From Plectrocnemia conspersa (taxonomy: Eukaryota > Arthropoda > Insecta > Trichoptera > Polycentropodidae), in NCBI GenBank assembly GCA_009617715.1, contig VTFK01000093.1:1240001-1304000 (forward strand): a stretch of DNA of 64,000 nucleotides, read 5' to 3'. The position numbers and the translations under genes are program-made. Below are positions 13,263-25,640 of this stretch, piece after piece. The stretch's first letter is position 1. Every line of letters starts with the position of its first letter. Under the pieces are notes generated by a model, which worked only from the letters and a program-made list of their open reading frames with translations, did no database searches and was not told the origin of the DNA.

Positions 13263-13479
13263 GTCTTGTCACAAGATACAACATTCCATACAAGTCTCTT
13301 GATTTTATCGTGACTGATGATTGACAAGATGATTTATCAAAATAAAAAATCCTAAACCTAAGATTCTTTAGATTTTTTTAATTATAAACTATTTGTTACG
13401 CACAAGTCTAATTTGTTTTAAAAATGGAGTTATTAAAACCATATCCGTAAAACATTGAGGATAAAAATCCCTCGACGTT

Positions 13480-13740
13480 GATTATGGTGGGGTGAATAAG
13501 GGTCCTTTTATTTCCCGTTTCCGGTACGTTATTTTTAATGATTTCATTTTTAACACATTCATAATTATAACGGTAACAATCGACTTCCTTGCGGCATTAA
13601 AAGCGGCGTGCGAAAAAATACATAAAAATTTCAAGATCCGCAATTACGCTTCCGACTCTCGCCGTTTCGCAATCAAAAAGAAAGGCGTTATATTAATGTA
13701 TGATGGACGCTGCAGAAAACGCTCGTTCGTGTAAAAGGAG
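13480..13740. other. GC-richer island in intron 1
   Basis: A run of mixed composition (GTTTCCGGTACG, CTTGCGGCATTAAAAGCGGCGTGCG, CTCTCGCCGTTTCGC) with an 80-codon open frame on + and a 67-codon one on -. Neither has a recognisable motif or splice context. Candidate conserved noncoding sequence. Confidence 0.3.
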
Positions 13741-15681
13741 TCCAAAAAACGGTTTATATCGTGTCGTTTTATGACCTTTGCGAATATTAAAAATGTTATT
13801 TTCAGTACAAATATTTCCTTTTCGGCACATAAATTTCATTTTTTTTATTATTATTATACAAATATGGCACGTATATACAATATAAATATTATACACTCTT
13901 TGTTAATGTTATTATTATTTATATTACGGCCGCGCGCAATTTAAAATTCACTCTGTAATAATGTTTCATTCCCTTTGTGAGAGCTTATCATTTGAAATAT
14001 GAAAATGTGTTTCACTTTTGAACGGGAAAAATTCTACATGGTAAAACTGTTTTTGACTACAACCTTAAAGCTTTTTAAAGAAACCACTTTCAAAGGCCGT
14101 TTTTTTCACCCTGACCCCGTCTCTCGAATTAAAGTTATACATATGTATATAAAAAATATTTTTTTTTTGAACGGCATTGCCCTATATTAAAAAAATCGAT
14201 ATTACTACATATATATGATATATATATATTCTAGAAAATAATGTTTAAAATGGGGTTTACTTATATGTATGTTTATAAATGTCTACCATTTTTAATAATG
14301 ATAAAAACAGTCAGAAATAGAAAACAGAACAATTGGTTTAGAATTGATATAATATAAAAATAATTAAGAATAACCAAAACATTCAAAAGTCTTTAAATAA
14401 CTATTTTGCAATATTATTAAATTAGATGAAAAATTATAAATGTAAATAATGAATTGATAAAATAGATTCTTCACAACCTACTTAAGTGAATTTTTTTTAA
14501 CTATAAAGCACGTTAAATTAAAAAAAATACATTTCTCTTATTATTCTATTAAATAAAAAACAGAACTATTTTTAATTTTTGTTAGCTATTGTAAAATATT
14601 TGTTTATAATCATTCAAACTAAATTAAGCTACTATTTTTAATATATTAGTAATACAACATATTTTTTTATTATTAAAATAAATTATCAATATTAAAAGTA
14701 ATTATTGCTATAATTGTTTGCATAAATAAAACATGCGAGCTAAATAGAGTACAATATTAAATTTTTCACGAGCAGTCGTGAGCAAAAATTATGTTTTTTT
14801 CACGCAGCTTTTGAAATATGCATTCGCCAAAACAATAAATTTGCTCTTATTTCCCGTCTTAGTATATATGAACAATATACTGAAATTTTGGAAGGATTGG
14901 CACGCTCTAAAGTACTGATTTCACTTTTTATTTGCGCGTGGAAAATTGTATATGAATTTTCTATAATGCGATGATGTTTGGAGTATATTATTTGTGATAT
15001 ATATATACATAATATTTTAGCCTGTACAGCATAGTGCCCTAGCGTGATTCATATATTTTTGTAATGCAGTTGTCAATTATAATAAAATTATTATAGTATC
15101 ATATGCTTAGAAATAATGTAATTAAAAATATTTTAGCGGAAGATTTATATGCAATGTCAATTAGTGGATTGGCTTCATATGCTTATTGTCATACATTGAA
15201 AATTGGTACTGAATCGAAAGCGTTTAATTTGGCATCGAATAGATTTACCTGTCTGACACTCAGTGAATATACATTTACACTTTCCACAAAGTTCAATTAG
15301 CTGGCGTGAGATTGCCATCTAGTAAATGCACAATTGCAGGAAACCGATATACCTGTTCATTCACGCCACGATTATTTATCTGCTTGTTGCTTGCGTCAAT
15401 TGCTCTATTTGAAACGAAAATGAACCCAGTACCTAATTAGATTTGAAATAAAATATGAAGTCATTGGGGTAAACGCACGAGACTGCTTTGTTCATTCGGC
15501 ATAGGATTAGCCCAATTCGTAACTCAACAAGTATGTCAGCCAAATGTTTAGACAATTTTGTGAATCATACCGGAATTATTTTTGGCTCGATGCTTGGCTT
15601 GGCTGCAATTCAGATTTAATGTACACCATAAATATTTACACGTCAAATGTAGTGTTTAAAACGTTTTTTTTTATTTTTCAG

Positions 15682-15760
15682 CCAAGGGGGCCCACCACCT
15701 CCTCCGCCGATGATGATGCACACTGGAAGAATACCAACTTATAAAAATACTCATGGAGAG
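15682..15760 (+). CDS. Module A exon 2: small proline/methionine-rich exon
   Basis: A 79-nt internal exon with a strong acceptor (TTTTTTTTATTTTTCAG ending at 15681) and donor GTATTG at 15761. Its first base completes the serine codon begun in exon 1 (AG + C). It then encodes 26 residues: QGGPPPPPPMMMHTGR followed by IPTYKNTHGE (residues 4-29). It ends in phase 0, so it joins in frame to 15888 and, equally, to the module B exon at 53534. The PPPPPP run could bind profilin, EVH1 or SH3 domains, but the partner cannot be identified from sequence. Confidence 0.82.
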
Positions 15761-15783
15761 GTATTGTATTATTTAGGATTATC

Positions 15784-15824
15784 TATAAGTCACTATTTTT
15801 TAAATTAATTAATAGTGACTTATA
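15784..15824 (+). other. perfect 14-bp hairpin inside the 127-nt intron 2
   Basis: TATAAGTCACTATT at 15784-15797 is the exact reverse complement of AATAGTGACTTATA at 15811-15824, with a 13-nt A/T loop between them. The hairpin sits in the middle of the 127-nt intron (15761-15887) between the small proline exon and the large exon. It would bring donor and acceptor closer together in the pre-mRNA. The pairing is seen directly; a role in splicing is inferred. Confidence 0.7.
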
Positions 15825-15887
15825 TACCATTTTGTATTATATATTATTTAATTTGAACATTACACTAATATATTTATTGTATTCCAG

Positions 15888-17641
15888 AATTTTCAGAATC
15901 GATGTGGAGCCGAGCCGCCAGCTTGTGTTCAAAACGCTATGATGACCAAAGACAAAAAACCTTTCACGTATACGCCCGGTGGTTTGGATCTATCTCAAAT
16001 AAAGACGCCCAGTATGGCTAGGAGATTAAACAGACAGCAGCAACAGATGGAAGATCAATCAAACCCTGCGTATTTCCAAAGGACAAATTTGAACGGAGGG
16101 TCTATGCCTCCGCCACCTCCTCCGCCCCCAATGGCACCTCCTCCACCACCACCCTTAGTTATCAATGTCTCCAAGTCGCCTAAGCCAATTAGTGAGGGCG
16201 AACGGCCTGAAATTGTTATACCAGAAAATCCTATCGGAATGTTGCGCAAAACAAACAGCCCCTACCAGTGGGAGACTGAACTTAGTGAAAGGTTAAGGCA
16301 AGGTCCCATGCCCAAGTTTATCGAGAAATCCTCCACACCCAGTCCGATTGCCCCTCAGCTCAGATCGACACCGAGGCAATTCTCTCAAAAACCACCAGAA
16401 ACGTACGAAAATCACATACAACAAAATCAAAACCAATCTCCAACAAGTCCGATATGGAAGCCCGAACCAAAATATCCGACTCCCCAACAATCTCCAGCGC
16501 CTTCCCCTCAAGTACAACAAGCACACACCCCTACCAAAGATTCACTTCAACGACAAGACTCTCAATTTAACCACAGTCCTTCACCTTGGCCTAGAGACTC
16601 TATATCCAACTCTCCCAGCACCGATATTCAACACAGTTTACGCTCAATAACACCCGCGTCTAACCCTCCAAGTCCTTGGGTGCACGAAGTAGCCAACTCT
16701 CCCATCAGAAACTCTCCGTATCAGATGCCAAGTCCAAATCAAGTCGAGATCCGTGGAAATTCACCTCAGGTGAAGAATGCAATCTCACCGTTAGCTAGAG
16801 CTCAACCACAATCTCCGATGTATAATAACGCCAATCGCGAAGCGCCACAAAAGAACGAACGAGTTGTTCCATTGAGAGAAGAAGTTCAGCCACAACAGAT
16901 TTACAATAACGTCAATCGTGCGAGCAGCGAGCGTCAAGTGTCTCCTCCTTGGAGGCAAGATAATAGAGCTGCTCCAATTAGAGAGGAAGTACATCCGGAA
17001 TATTCGGAATGTGTTAGCGATGACGGAGATTCTGAAGTACGCTATCAAACCCACATGACAATTCCTGTGACGCCAAGAAAAACGAGAAACATGAGCGACA
17101 CCAATATCCCAAATCAAGTATCGAGTCCAAGGACAGCAGAAACTCCGAAAGAAGACCTACCATGGGTTCGCGGCGATGTCTTAAACAAATCCGCCGTACC
17201 TCCACCGTGGTGTCAAAGATCCGATAGCAGAAGCTTGGATCAGACTGATAACGGAACACCAGTGCAGCCTCCGTGGTGTCAAAAGCCACAGGACACGAGT
17301 GATAATCAGATTCAAGCCAGGATTATACCAATTCAGATGGAAGTGTCCAAGACAGAAGTGATACAAAACAATCAGGGCAGAGTTAATCCGCAGGAGCATG
17401 CGATGAGGGTTCAACCACAGCTGCGTATTATAATTGGCATGAATCAAGAAAAACCGAGTGAAGCGCCGACAGCTCACATTTATCAACCGAATCAGCAAAT
17501 TAGGGTTATACAGCCGAAGATTATACGAATGGATGAGAATGTGTCTCAGATTAGTAACAATACACCACAAACAAATCAACCGAGAACTAGGATTATTCCG
17601 ATTCAAATGGAGCCGTCGAGTCCTGGTGTATCTTCGCCTAG
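15888..17641 (+). CDS. Module A large exon: Pro/Gln-rich protein with KPFTYTPGG motif
   Basis: Acceptor TTATTGTATTCCAG ends at 15887 and the donor is GTGATT at 17642. The frame is open back to the acceptor, adding NFQNRCGAEPPACVQNA before the first internal Met at 15939. The exon encodes residues 30-614 of the 659-residue product. Visible features are KPFTYTPGGLDLSQI (about 53-67) followed by MARRL; two proline runs (about 103-110 and 113-118); IPENPIGMLRKT (about 140-151); a long Ser/Pro/Gln-rich middle with repeated SPW, PPW and PPPWCQ words; and two RIIPIQME repeats near the end. There is no enzymatic, PDZ or LIM domain. The composition suggests a disordered scaffold or cytoskeletal adaptor, possibly at muscle Z-discs. 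I have a weak recollection of similar motifs in insect synaptopodin-2-like/Zasp-like proteins (e.g. Drosophila CG1674), not verified. If the donor is skipped, translation stops at TGA immediately after the AGG codon. Confidence 0.9.
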
Positions 17642-20600
17642 GTGATTTTATTCTATTGATACATTGGTGCTTAAGAAGTAGAATGAACTACCTAAGTAAC
17701 AAAATAAACTGATTGGGTACGAAGTTGTGATACTAGATCAGTAAACAAATTCATGCATATTTAGAGTCATCTATATTTTACTCAACATATCTTGTTGTAG
17801 TGTTATTGTCACAGCTGGATGCTAACGTATTTTTAAAATATTAACATTGATGATCAGCACATATGGTCTCTACTTGAAAACACTATATTTTAAATGAAAC
17901 AGTAAAATAAAATTAACCAGAAAAATCTACGCTTTATATGATTCAGAACCAAATGTTGGATGATATAGAAAAGCTATGAATATTTATACTATATTTGCAT
18001 TAACACAGTCAGTTCAAGAGCTATCCATTTAATCAATATTTATAATTGAGTAAGAGATGCAAACTTTTGGTTTACGCCCCTACTATTAGCTTTAAAGCAC
18101 ACGATACGGATATACTTATAATTACTTCTGTTTATATTTTGAACAAATTTATAAAAATTAAAATCACTACTATATTTTTTTATATTTATCAATCAATCCG
18201 AATTATTGATCTGTTTCATTTGCTTCGACTCAAAAATATGCACGGATTAATAAAATGATCTTATATTATACACATGGCAAATCATATTTAAAAACTTGTT
18301 AGCTGAAATTTTTTTTTGTAAGCTCAATCTACCTCTCCAGCACCTACACGATTAATTTATTTGTTTTCAATACTAAAATAAATATATTTATCTCTTTTTT
18401 ATCGTATACGTATGTACATACACAACGTATCCGTTGTATTTAATTACGTGGGGTGCAAAGGCGAATAGGGCTTTGCCGACCCCGGAACTGATAAGTTTTT
18501 TTTGCAACGTTTTTACTTTGTGTTCTTTGTTAATGTTTACCTTTTCCCCCACGTTTTACTACTAGTGTTCGTCCACTATCAGCTATTTTGTCGTGTGTTT
18601 GCATCGGCCTTAATAAATTTATGTTTCCTCTTTCCAGCAGACACAATTGATGGGTTAGCTGATGCAGGTCGCCCGTTTGGAAACTCGAGGTCTTTCATTT
18701 TCAGCAGAATGCACCCGCCTTTGCGAACTTTTCTAATTTTGCTAATTTTGCACTAGAAAGCTTTAGTTGCGCGCACACACAATCGATGACTTGAGTTCGC
18801 CGAAACATACACTAACTGCTAAGTTTGAGAGTAGAAATGATAAAATATTATAATAAAATAATAACCAAAGTTTTATGAACTAGGTAATCATTGTTTGGAT
18901 AATATGTAAAAAATAATATACAGTAAAAAATAAAAAATATAAATATTTTTTCACCTAAGAATATTCAAAGAGTAAAGTTCAAACACCAGTAGAAAGAATG
19001 CTTGCCTCACATGGCGAATTTTACCAGGTATCGGTAACAGCAGTGTTTTAAAATTAAATAGCAATATAAGAAAGGTAAATGAACAAATTAGTACTCATTT
19101 AAAAAAACAATTTTTTGGCACATTTTTATTTACTAAGATTTAAATTTATGCTTCTGAAGAAATTTGTGTTAAGGCATTTAATGTTTATAATGCAATTTAA
19201 GTTGGTCCCGTAGTCGCCAATTCTGGTGATTGGTGGGATAACATATTCACGTGTAATAGTATTTTTCGGTATATTTATTGCAATTCTTGGTATTAGAAAT
19301 CTATTAGGTTTTTCATGGTTAGGTTTAGTTTTTCTTTGAGTAAAATATTTTTTTTACCTATTTTAAATTGGTTTAAAACCACAATTACTATTTGTAACAT
19401 ATTTTTTTATAAAACGTAAATTTCAATAATATAAATAATTATACAAAAATATAAATTATTTATACTATACATGTTAATGGTTTATAGCCATTTTCATGCT
19501 TACGATTTGTTATTAGCTACAATTTATTAAAAAATAGGAATATAAAATAAAATGTTAGTGATTATAATTTAAGGAAAAATACTAAATAACCTTTAAGAAT
19601 GTAAGTTAAAGTAGAAGTAAAAATATAGAAAAAGAAGCAACAAAAACAAGTGCTTATTTAGGTATATTTAACTAATGATCTAGAACCATTGATTTGTTGT
19701 CTTCTGCCTCTAAAGCAATATGTGCATTAACATTTTGTGCTTATATTTAAATTCGCGCGGTCAGTTTAATAAATATTGGTCTAATGGTCGCAAGGGTAGT
19801 AAGCCTTTTAGAGCGAAACTCCAAAATATGTTTATTAAATTTAGCTTGGAGTCCAGGTATAAGCCCAGGTATTTAACGCTCGTCTCCTATCTAACGTTAC
19901 TGCCTTGTTAATTTTGGATAGGCGGTGAGGTATTTTACGTTTTGTAAATATAATTGCTTCTGTTTTACTTTGGGTGATTATAAATTTTTACCTCTTCAAA
20001 TATTTATTTAAGAATTCAAAAGTATTGGTTTGAGATCATAAGTACTCATTAAAATTTTATATTTTTTAATTTTGGTATATCGCTCGTATACAGGATAAAG
20101 AGAAACGGCCTTGGCAAACTATTTGTAGCTCATTAATCTTTCACGTTTCTATGCACGAAATAAGCTGTGGTTCAACTTAAAAATATTTTATTGCTTTTAA
20201 GCTTGGCTACAAATGTAAACTTATTGAAAAACATAATTTTTTCATGAAAGTCTATATAAATAAAAATATATTTAAAATTGCTAGTAGATAAAATTATATT
20301 CTTAAGAATCAAAATATTTGTAATTTTAACTATTTGACTATCGAATTGTAAGCAATAAAATATTGTAATAAATTTTTAGTTATAAAAAAAAGAAAAATAC
20401 AGTTAATTTAAAAAAAAAGAAAAATACAGTTTATTTGAAATTAATGTGCAAAAAGTTTTAATTTTTGCCAAAGAACAACAGTCAAAACAATTTTTGAAAG
20501 TTGGAATTTTTGAAAAAATAACGTAAAATTTATTTTTTATTTTTTTTTAATTCCTGTCAATACAAATACTAATTAAAATATCTTTTATTTATTTGCTTAT

Positions 20601-21598
20601 GCATAAAATAACTATATTTTTGCCGTCACTCGATTTCTGACAATAAAATGTTAGCTTATGAGTAAAATATTTCAGCCAAATAGTAATATACTATAATTTG
20701 AACAATAAAATAAATAAATTAAAAGTATACAATAATTACGCGATCTTTAAAAAGTTACAGTAATATTCATATAGAAATTAAAAAAAAAAATTTTATCTAC
20801 TACAGGTGTGAACAAATATTTTATAAAATTAGATAAACATTCGAAAAGCGTATAGGTTAAATATTCGGTTTGAAGTCTAATATATACAATACATATATGA
20901 TTATGTATCATATTTAGAAAATATAGATTTAAAAAATATGCTTCATATCATATTGAACGGTTAATTTTTAAACAGTTTAGTTATACAAAATACAATAATA
21001 TTTTTAAGCAGTTAATACATATAACAAAAATAATATATATGAAAACACTGAGATAATAATTTAAGCGATATCTAACACTAAATGTTTTACATTTTAAATA
21101 AATGTTTATAATTGTAACTTGGACTTTAAATTTATAAAAAATATACTATGATATAAAATCCAATATAATAAATTACTAAAGCTGAACTATTGCTAAAACT
21201 AAAATCTAAATTTGATATAAAAGAATTTTAATATACATATTTTTTGTGTAACTAGCAAGAATATGTAGCGCTAATAATTATCTATTATAAAGCATTCTTA
21301 TATAAAAATTAAGTAATTTTATTATATTTTATGTATTATATTTCGTGAAACGCCTAAAAAATCAGCATATTCTATCAATTATCTGTTAACATATTAATTA
21401 TTTACCACCATAATTTTACATCACGTATATGTATTAAAAATCATTTACCTGTCAAAATTCATAATCTCTCTGTGCTTTATTTATCAATACTTTTACAAAG
21501 CTTTAAATATTAATAATTTAATATACATTTTTAACTATTAATTTAAAAGTAAGTATTTTTTATTTAAAATAACTTTATGACCCATTATTTTTTTATAG
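17642..21598 (+). other. Intron 3 of module A (about 4.0 kb)
   Basis: GTGATT donor and TTATTTTTTTATAG acceptor. It contains a minus-strand LINE fragment at 19745-20010 and A/T-rich tracts. A somewhat GC-richer patch at about 18440-18790 has no supportable gene. An imperfect tandem duplication (AAAAAAAAGAAAAATACAGTT twice) lies at about 20383-20431. Confidence 0.75.
19745..20010 (-). mobile_element. Jockey-like LINE fragment (reverse transcriptase 3' part)
   Basis: On the minus strand, about 19876-19845 reads YLGLYLDSKL, the conserved block after the reverse transcriptase palm that usually reads KYLGVTLDSKL(N/K)FNKHI. Upstream on that strand (about 20000-19950) TKTEAIIFTKRK matches the (K)TEAI.FTKR block typical of Jockey elements. 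A frame shift follows. The nucleotide sequence over CTAAATTTAATAAACATATTTTG closely matches the + strand fragment at 30545-30570, so both belong to one family. Dead fragment. Confidence 0.65.
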
Positions 21599-21737
21599 AA
21601 TTCTACAGCAGCAAAGAAGTCTGGAATTTCCACCGAGGCAATCGAAAGCTTTCAGAGTTTTACAAGTAATAACCGGAACGAACGAAGCGGACCTTATAGG
21701 AAACATGGAGGAAGTACACGGCTATACAGATTTATAA
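21599..21737 (+). CDS. Module A terminal exon with QSKAFRVLQ peptide
   Basis: Acceptor TTTTTTTATAG ends at 21598. Its first base A completes the Arg codon begun in the large exon (AG + A). The next 45 codons run to TAA at 21735-21737. The peptide contains PPRQSKAFRVLQVITGTNEAD (about residues 625-645) and ends HGYTDL. The QSxxFRxLQxxTGT block resembles the short conserved segment between the PDZ and LIM regions of ALP/PDLIM-type proteins, and it recurs in the module B terminal exon. The perfect phase match and this shared block make the exon convincing. The exact role of the peptide is not known to me. Confidence 0.85.
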
Positions 21738-21884
21738 ATTATTTAAATATTTAATACTATATATATTTTAAAATAATTTAAGTATATGGATGTTCAAAAT
21801 GAATGGAGTTAATAATTCAACGGGCGTGCGTTAACATTTAAAATTATTGTGTATATCAATTAATATATTATAATATTTTTGTGC

Positions 21885-21890
21885 AATAAA
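21885..21890 (+). terminator. candidate polyadenylation signal, module A
   Basis: AATAAA lies 148 bp after the module A stop codon; a second one occurs near 22120. Such hexamers are frequent in AT-rich DNA, so only proximity to the stop supports this choice. Confidence 0.4.
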
Positions 21891-22429
21891 TAACTATTAT
21901 ATATTATAAACATATTTATCAGTATATACAGATGTGAATATCTAGTCAGTGTTATTGTTAAACTGATGTTGTTTTATAAATAATACATAATATGATATAC
22001 CAGCGTGTGTAAATCATTTTTATTCGTTACGAGCTTTCGATATTTTATGTTTTAAAAAATGTGCTATTTTATGTGGAGAATACTGGATAATGAATTAAAA
22101 TGTAGAATTTAATACGTTAAATAAATAGAGGCGGTTTTTTGATGGTACATTTAATTAAAAATTACATAGCTGAATGGTTTTGCCAGGGTTCGTGTTAAAT
22201 TTACTGGTGGTTAGGATTTAAATTTAATATTCACCAACAAACTACAATACTAAGTTCACAATGACAATGCTAATATAAACATTTTTTAGAAATTTTCAAC
22301 CATAAATATATTTTCTAATACAATTTTATAGAATTTTTCTGTATAATGATGGGCTGTGAATAATGTCCGCCGAACGGTCATTTTTCATAAACCCTTTAAA
22401 AATTAATAATTTAATTTGCATATATATAT

Positions 22430-22740
22430 TTTAACGGGACACTCGTGTATACGCGTATGTGTGTGTGCATAAATAATACACATTTTTTATTATCGTCGGT
22501 ACAAAACACGAACTGCCACTCGGAGCGAAAATGTCTAAATTATCAAAGCAAATGGACGGAGGCTTTTAATTATTACAACGGCGCCCAAGACCCTCATAAT
22601 TTTTCAACACGGACTGTAAATAAAGCGCTAATCTACCCCGATAAAACTAATTCTGATGCATGTACACCTCCTTAAATGGCCAGAGGTAAATAAACGAAAG
22701 AAACGAACCTTGGATTTTGCTTTATAGTCGCGTTACACGT
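22430..22740. other. GC-richer island downstream of module A
   Basis: Segment with mixed composition (CGTCGGTACAAAACACG, GCCACTCGGAGCG, ACGGCGCCCAAGACCC) and a 76-codon open frame that matches nothing recognisable. Candidate conserved noncoding element. Confidence 0.25.
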
Positions 22741-23897
22741 AATGTATGTCTTTTTTCACTCTACGCTGCTATTAAACTGTAATTTAAATTTTTGTATATA
22801 TTTATAAAACATTCTTATATAAACTCAAAATTACTGAATAAAATTGCAGTAGTAGAATCGAATATTTTATCATAATAAAAAGTAATAATAAAACCGAATA
22901 TAGTGTCATTGAATGATTGATACTATATTACTAGAATCAGATTTTTTTTTTGTAAAGGGCCAGATCGTAAATATTTTTGGCTCAGTAAAATTTAAGTGAG
23001 TTTGAAAAAAATGTAATTTTTGTATAACTTTACAATTTTAGCATTTATTTGCAAATTTATTATATTCCAATATATTATGGATTTTGATCAAAATACGTGT
23101 CTCTAGTAATAAATTTTTACTATAAAAAAAATGAAATTGCTTTTTTTGCAATAAAATTTCATCAAACTGGGTTTCATAGTTGCTCATGGAATTTGGAGTT
23201 TTTATGGAATTTGCATTTTACCATGCTATCATTTTAAAGATTAGTTGCTTCAAAATTGAAGGTAAAGTGGAACTATAATGGATTTTGAAAAATTTAAATG
23301 TATGCTACACTTGCATTAAGAATCAAAAAACGCTGCTGGAATTTCAGGTCGAGCTCAAAAAATATATCTGCTCCAAATTTTTGTAAAAATAGATATTTTT
23401 TAAAACCATGGGAAATACATAAAGCAGCTTAACTATAAAGGTGACTCAATCAAAGGCGACGCATTGTAAGTTTTATAAGCACTGTTTTTCATTGTAGTTT
23501 AAGGTAAATTTTTAAGAAATTCTATGATATTTACAGCAAAAGCTAATTTACAAAGCTATTCAGTATTCTTTTGTATACTTTTTTGTTTATCCCTCTTTTG
23601 AGTTAAAAAAATCTGAATAAAATATTACTATGACTAAACTATCGAACTACTATATGGTAGAGTAAGTCAGGATATTCGGCTTTCATTTAGGATAAAAAAG
23701 TCACGGATCAGATGACGGTTAAGTTCACAGCTGATCCAACAGAATCAATAACAAATGATATATTGAGAAACATCTTCTAAACTTCATTAAAAATAATTTC
23801 GTCTGTAGTTGTTCCAAGCAGACTATTAATATAAGCTAATTATCAGTCATTCAAACAAAGCATTGACTCATTGAATAAATATCGGCAACTAAATAGC

Positions 23898-24152
23898 CAG
23901 TGGTTTCTAAAGTGTACGCTGAGGTGCCTTGGAGTGCCTCGGCGCCGCAATTACAAAATTTTCATAAGTTTATAATTTCCATGCTCAATTCAATATGGTG
24001 CAAACCAGTAGGTCACTATTTGCACAAGTCTCTAATTATACAAAATATTAGTTATTGTGCAAAGTACACTTGTTATAATTTGACATTGCACGCCTTGGGT
24101 AAACCTGGATTTAGTAAGGCGGCTGAGAGTCGAAAAAGCTTAGGAACCACTA
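23898..24152. mobile_element. hAT-type non-autonomous element
   Basis: The left end CAGTGGTTTCTAAAGTGTACG and the right end CGAAAAAGCTTAGGAACCACTA form imperfect terminal inverted repeats (AGTGGTT, Y, CTAA). The subterminal sequence GAGGTGCCTTGGAGTGCCTCGGCGCC is of the kind seen next to CAGTGGTTCCCAAA ends of hAT elements. Length is about 255 bp and there is no transposase. I could not find a clean 8-bp target duplication. An 85-codon open frame spanning it is incidental. Confidence 0.6.
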
Positions 24153-25379
24153 GGTAAAGTAAAAAAAATCTCTCGAATTTTTATTTGTGAATTGGCAATT
24201 GAAGTTACTCACAATGTGCTCAACACTTCTAGCAACTGTTTACACCAAAAGCCGGATAGATTAAAATACTACTACTACAATCACGCACGACTTAAATAAT
24301 TCGCCACAGGTTAATGACTTTATATTATTAGTTGATAAATGAACTACTTGTGAACCGACCTTTTTTCCATCCTCATTTTTTTATATTATTTTTGCAAAAA
24401 AATGCGTTATGATAAAAAAATAATTTCAAACTTTTTTCTCGTTGCTTTACTGAAAATTGTGAATATCGTGTCGAGTATTGGCGACGTATATTCTATTCTT
24501 TTAGTAGATATAATGTACATTCTGTTTAAAAAAACGACATTTGAAGTCCATTAGCTTATTTTTTTGCTTTGATAAGAACAAGACGAATATCCACGGTTAA
24601 TAAAATGAGAACAAAATAACGCTAAAAGCGCTATAGACGCTGTCGAATTATAACTGCGTAGCGTCACAGCAGAATGCAAAGCAATAGGAGCACCACATGC
24701 ATCAGTTGCTACTTTTCAACTCGTTATAACGCATATTTTTAAATTTAATAGAGTTTGAAGATGTAAAATTTGTTCTTAGCTTGTGGACTGGATTAAAATT
24801 GAATTTAGTGTAGCCCTGCTATAAATAATAGTAAAACTATTTTTATTACCACCAGATTTGTATTACTAATAATTTAAAAATTACGGTTGAACATAATTTT
24901 TTAATTTAGTTTTAAAAGTGCATTAAGTACTTATATTATTACTCTCGATAATAAAGCTTTTACATATATAATAAATAAAGTAATAACAGCTAAATAACGT
25001 GCAGCAGTTCAACGCTTTATTGCAGGTTTTTTCGCTGTAAAATATTTTCTTGATAAATTTAAATTATTATATGATTTAATTCCACTAATTTAAAAATAAA
25101 GCGCTAAAACAATTTTCAACGTTTAAGAGTTAATAAAAATTAATACAGCCCATTTGAGTTTATAGAGTAGCATTTAGCAAAATATTACCTTTAACCTAAT
25201 ATAATATAGAACCATCGATTATTAAATAATAAAAATTAATATCAATAAAATCGATTGTGGATCGAATAGTTTTTGCAACATTATGAATCACCAATCTAAC
25301 CATCATGACAAGACAGGTAATAATGTCTATAATTCGAAAAAAATTAAGCAATTAAATATTTAAATAAAATAAAGAATAA

Positions 25380-25640
25380 TTATAAAAACATCTTTGTGTT
25401 TGGCAAGCTCACTGAGAATCTGAATAGCTCGCTCAAGAGTTCTTGAGCGCTGATGTTCTGGCCACGATGGGTAAGAATAAGGGATACGATCGCGATTCTC
25501 GCAGTCGGAAGTCGCTGAGCATGACCCTTCCCTTGATGCGCTAGTTCACCACACGCTAGAGACCCGTTTGTCGCAGTGTGGTAAAGTACGAGGTGCTTGG
25601 AGAATACTGATAGACTCACTAAAATAACCAATACTACGGG
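25380..25640. other. unrecognised GC-richer block
   Basis: A block of distinctly higher GC with an 83-codon open frame on the minus strand and broken frames on +. Sharp compositional borders suggest an insertion or a decayed coding fragment, but I found no diagnostic motif, inverted ends or target duplication. Confidence 0.25.

Larger units (their letters stand above)
1934..15681 (+). other. Intron 1 of module A (about 13.7 kb)
   Basis: Bounded by a GTGAGA donor and a T-rich acceptor ending TTATTTTTCAG. It contains a non-LTR retrotransposon relic, a palindromic MITE, small duplications and several GC-richer islands that are listed separately. The remainder is AT-rich sequence. Short open frames in it (for example 10253-10480, 11184-11444 and 15103-15300) have no recognisable domain or composition and are not called as genes. 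Confidence 0.7.

Noticed and set aside
16055..17606. Several minus-strand and alternate-frame open frames over the module A large exon
   Set aside because: They overlap an exon with supported splice sites, shared motifs and phase. The Gly-rich one is only the antisense of the proline runs.
15888..17641. PDZ, LIM or calponin-homology domain in the main protein
   Set aside because: No GLGF-type loop, no CxxC/HxxC zinc-binding spacing and no globular hydrophobic pattern was found. The resemblance to PDZ-LIM proteins is limited to the terminal peptide.
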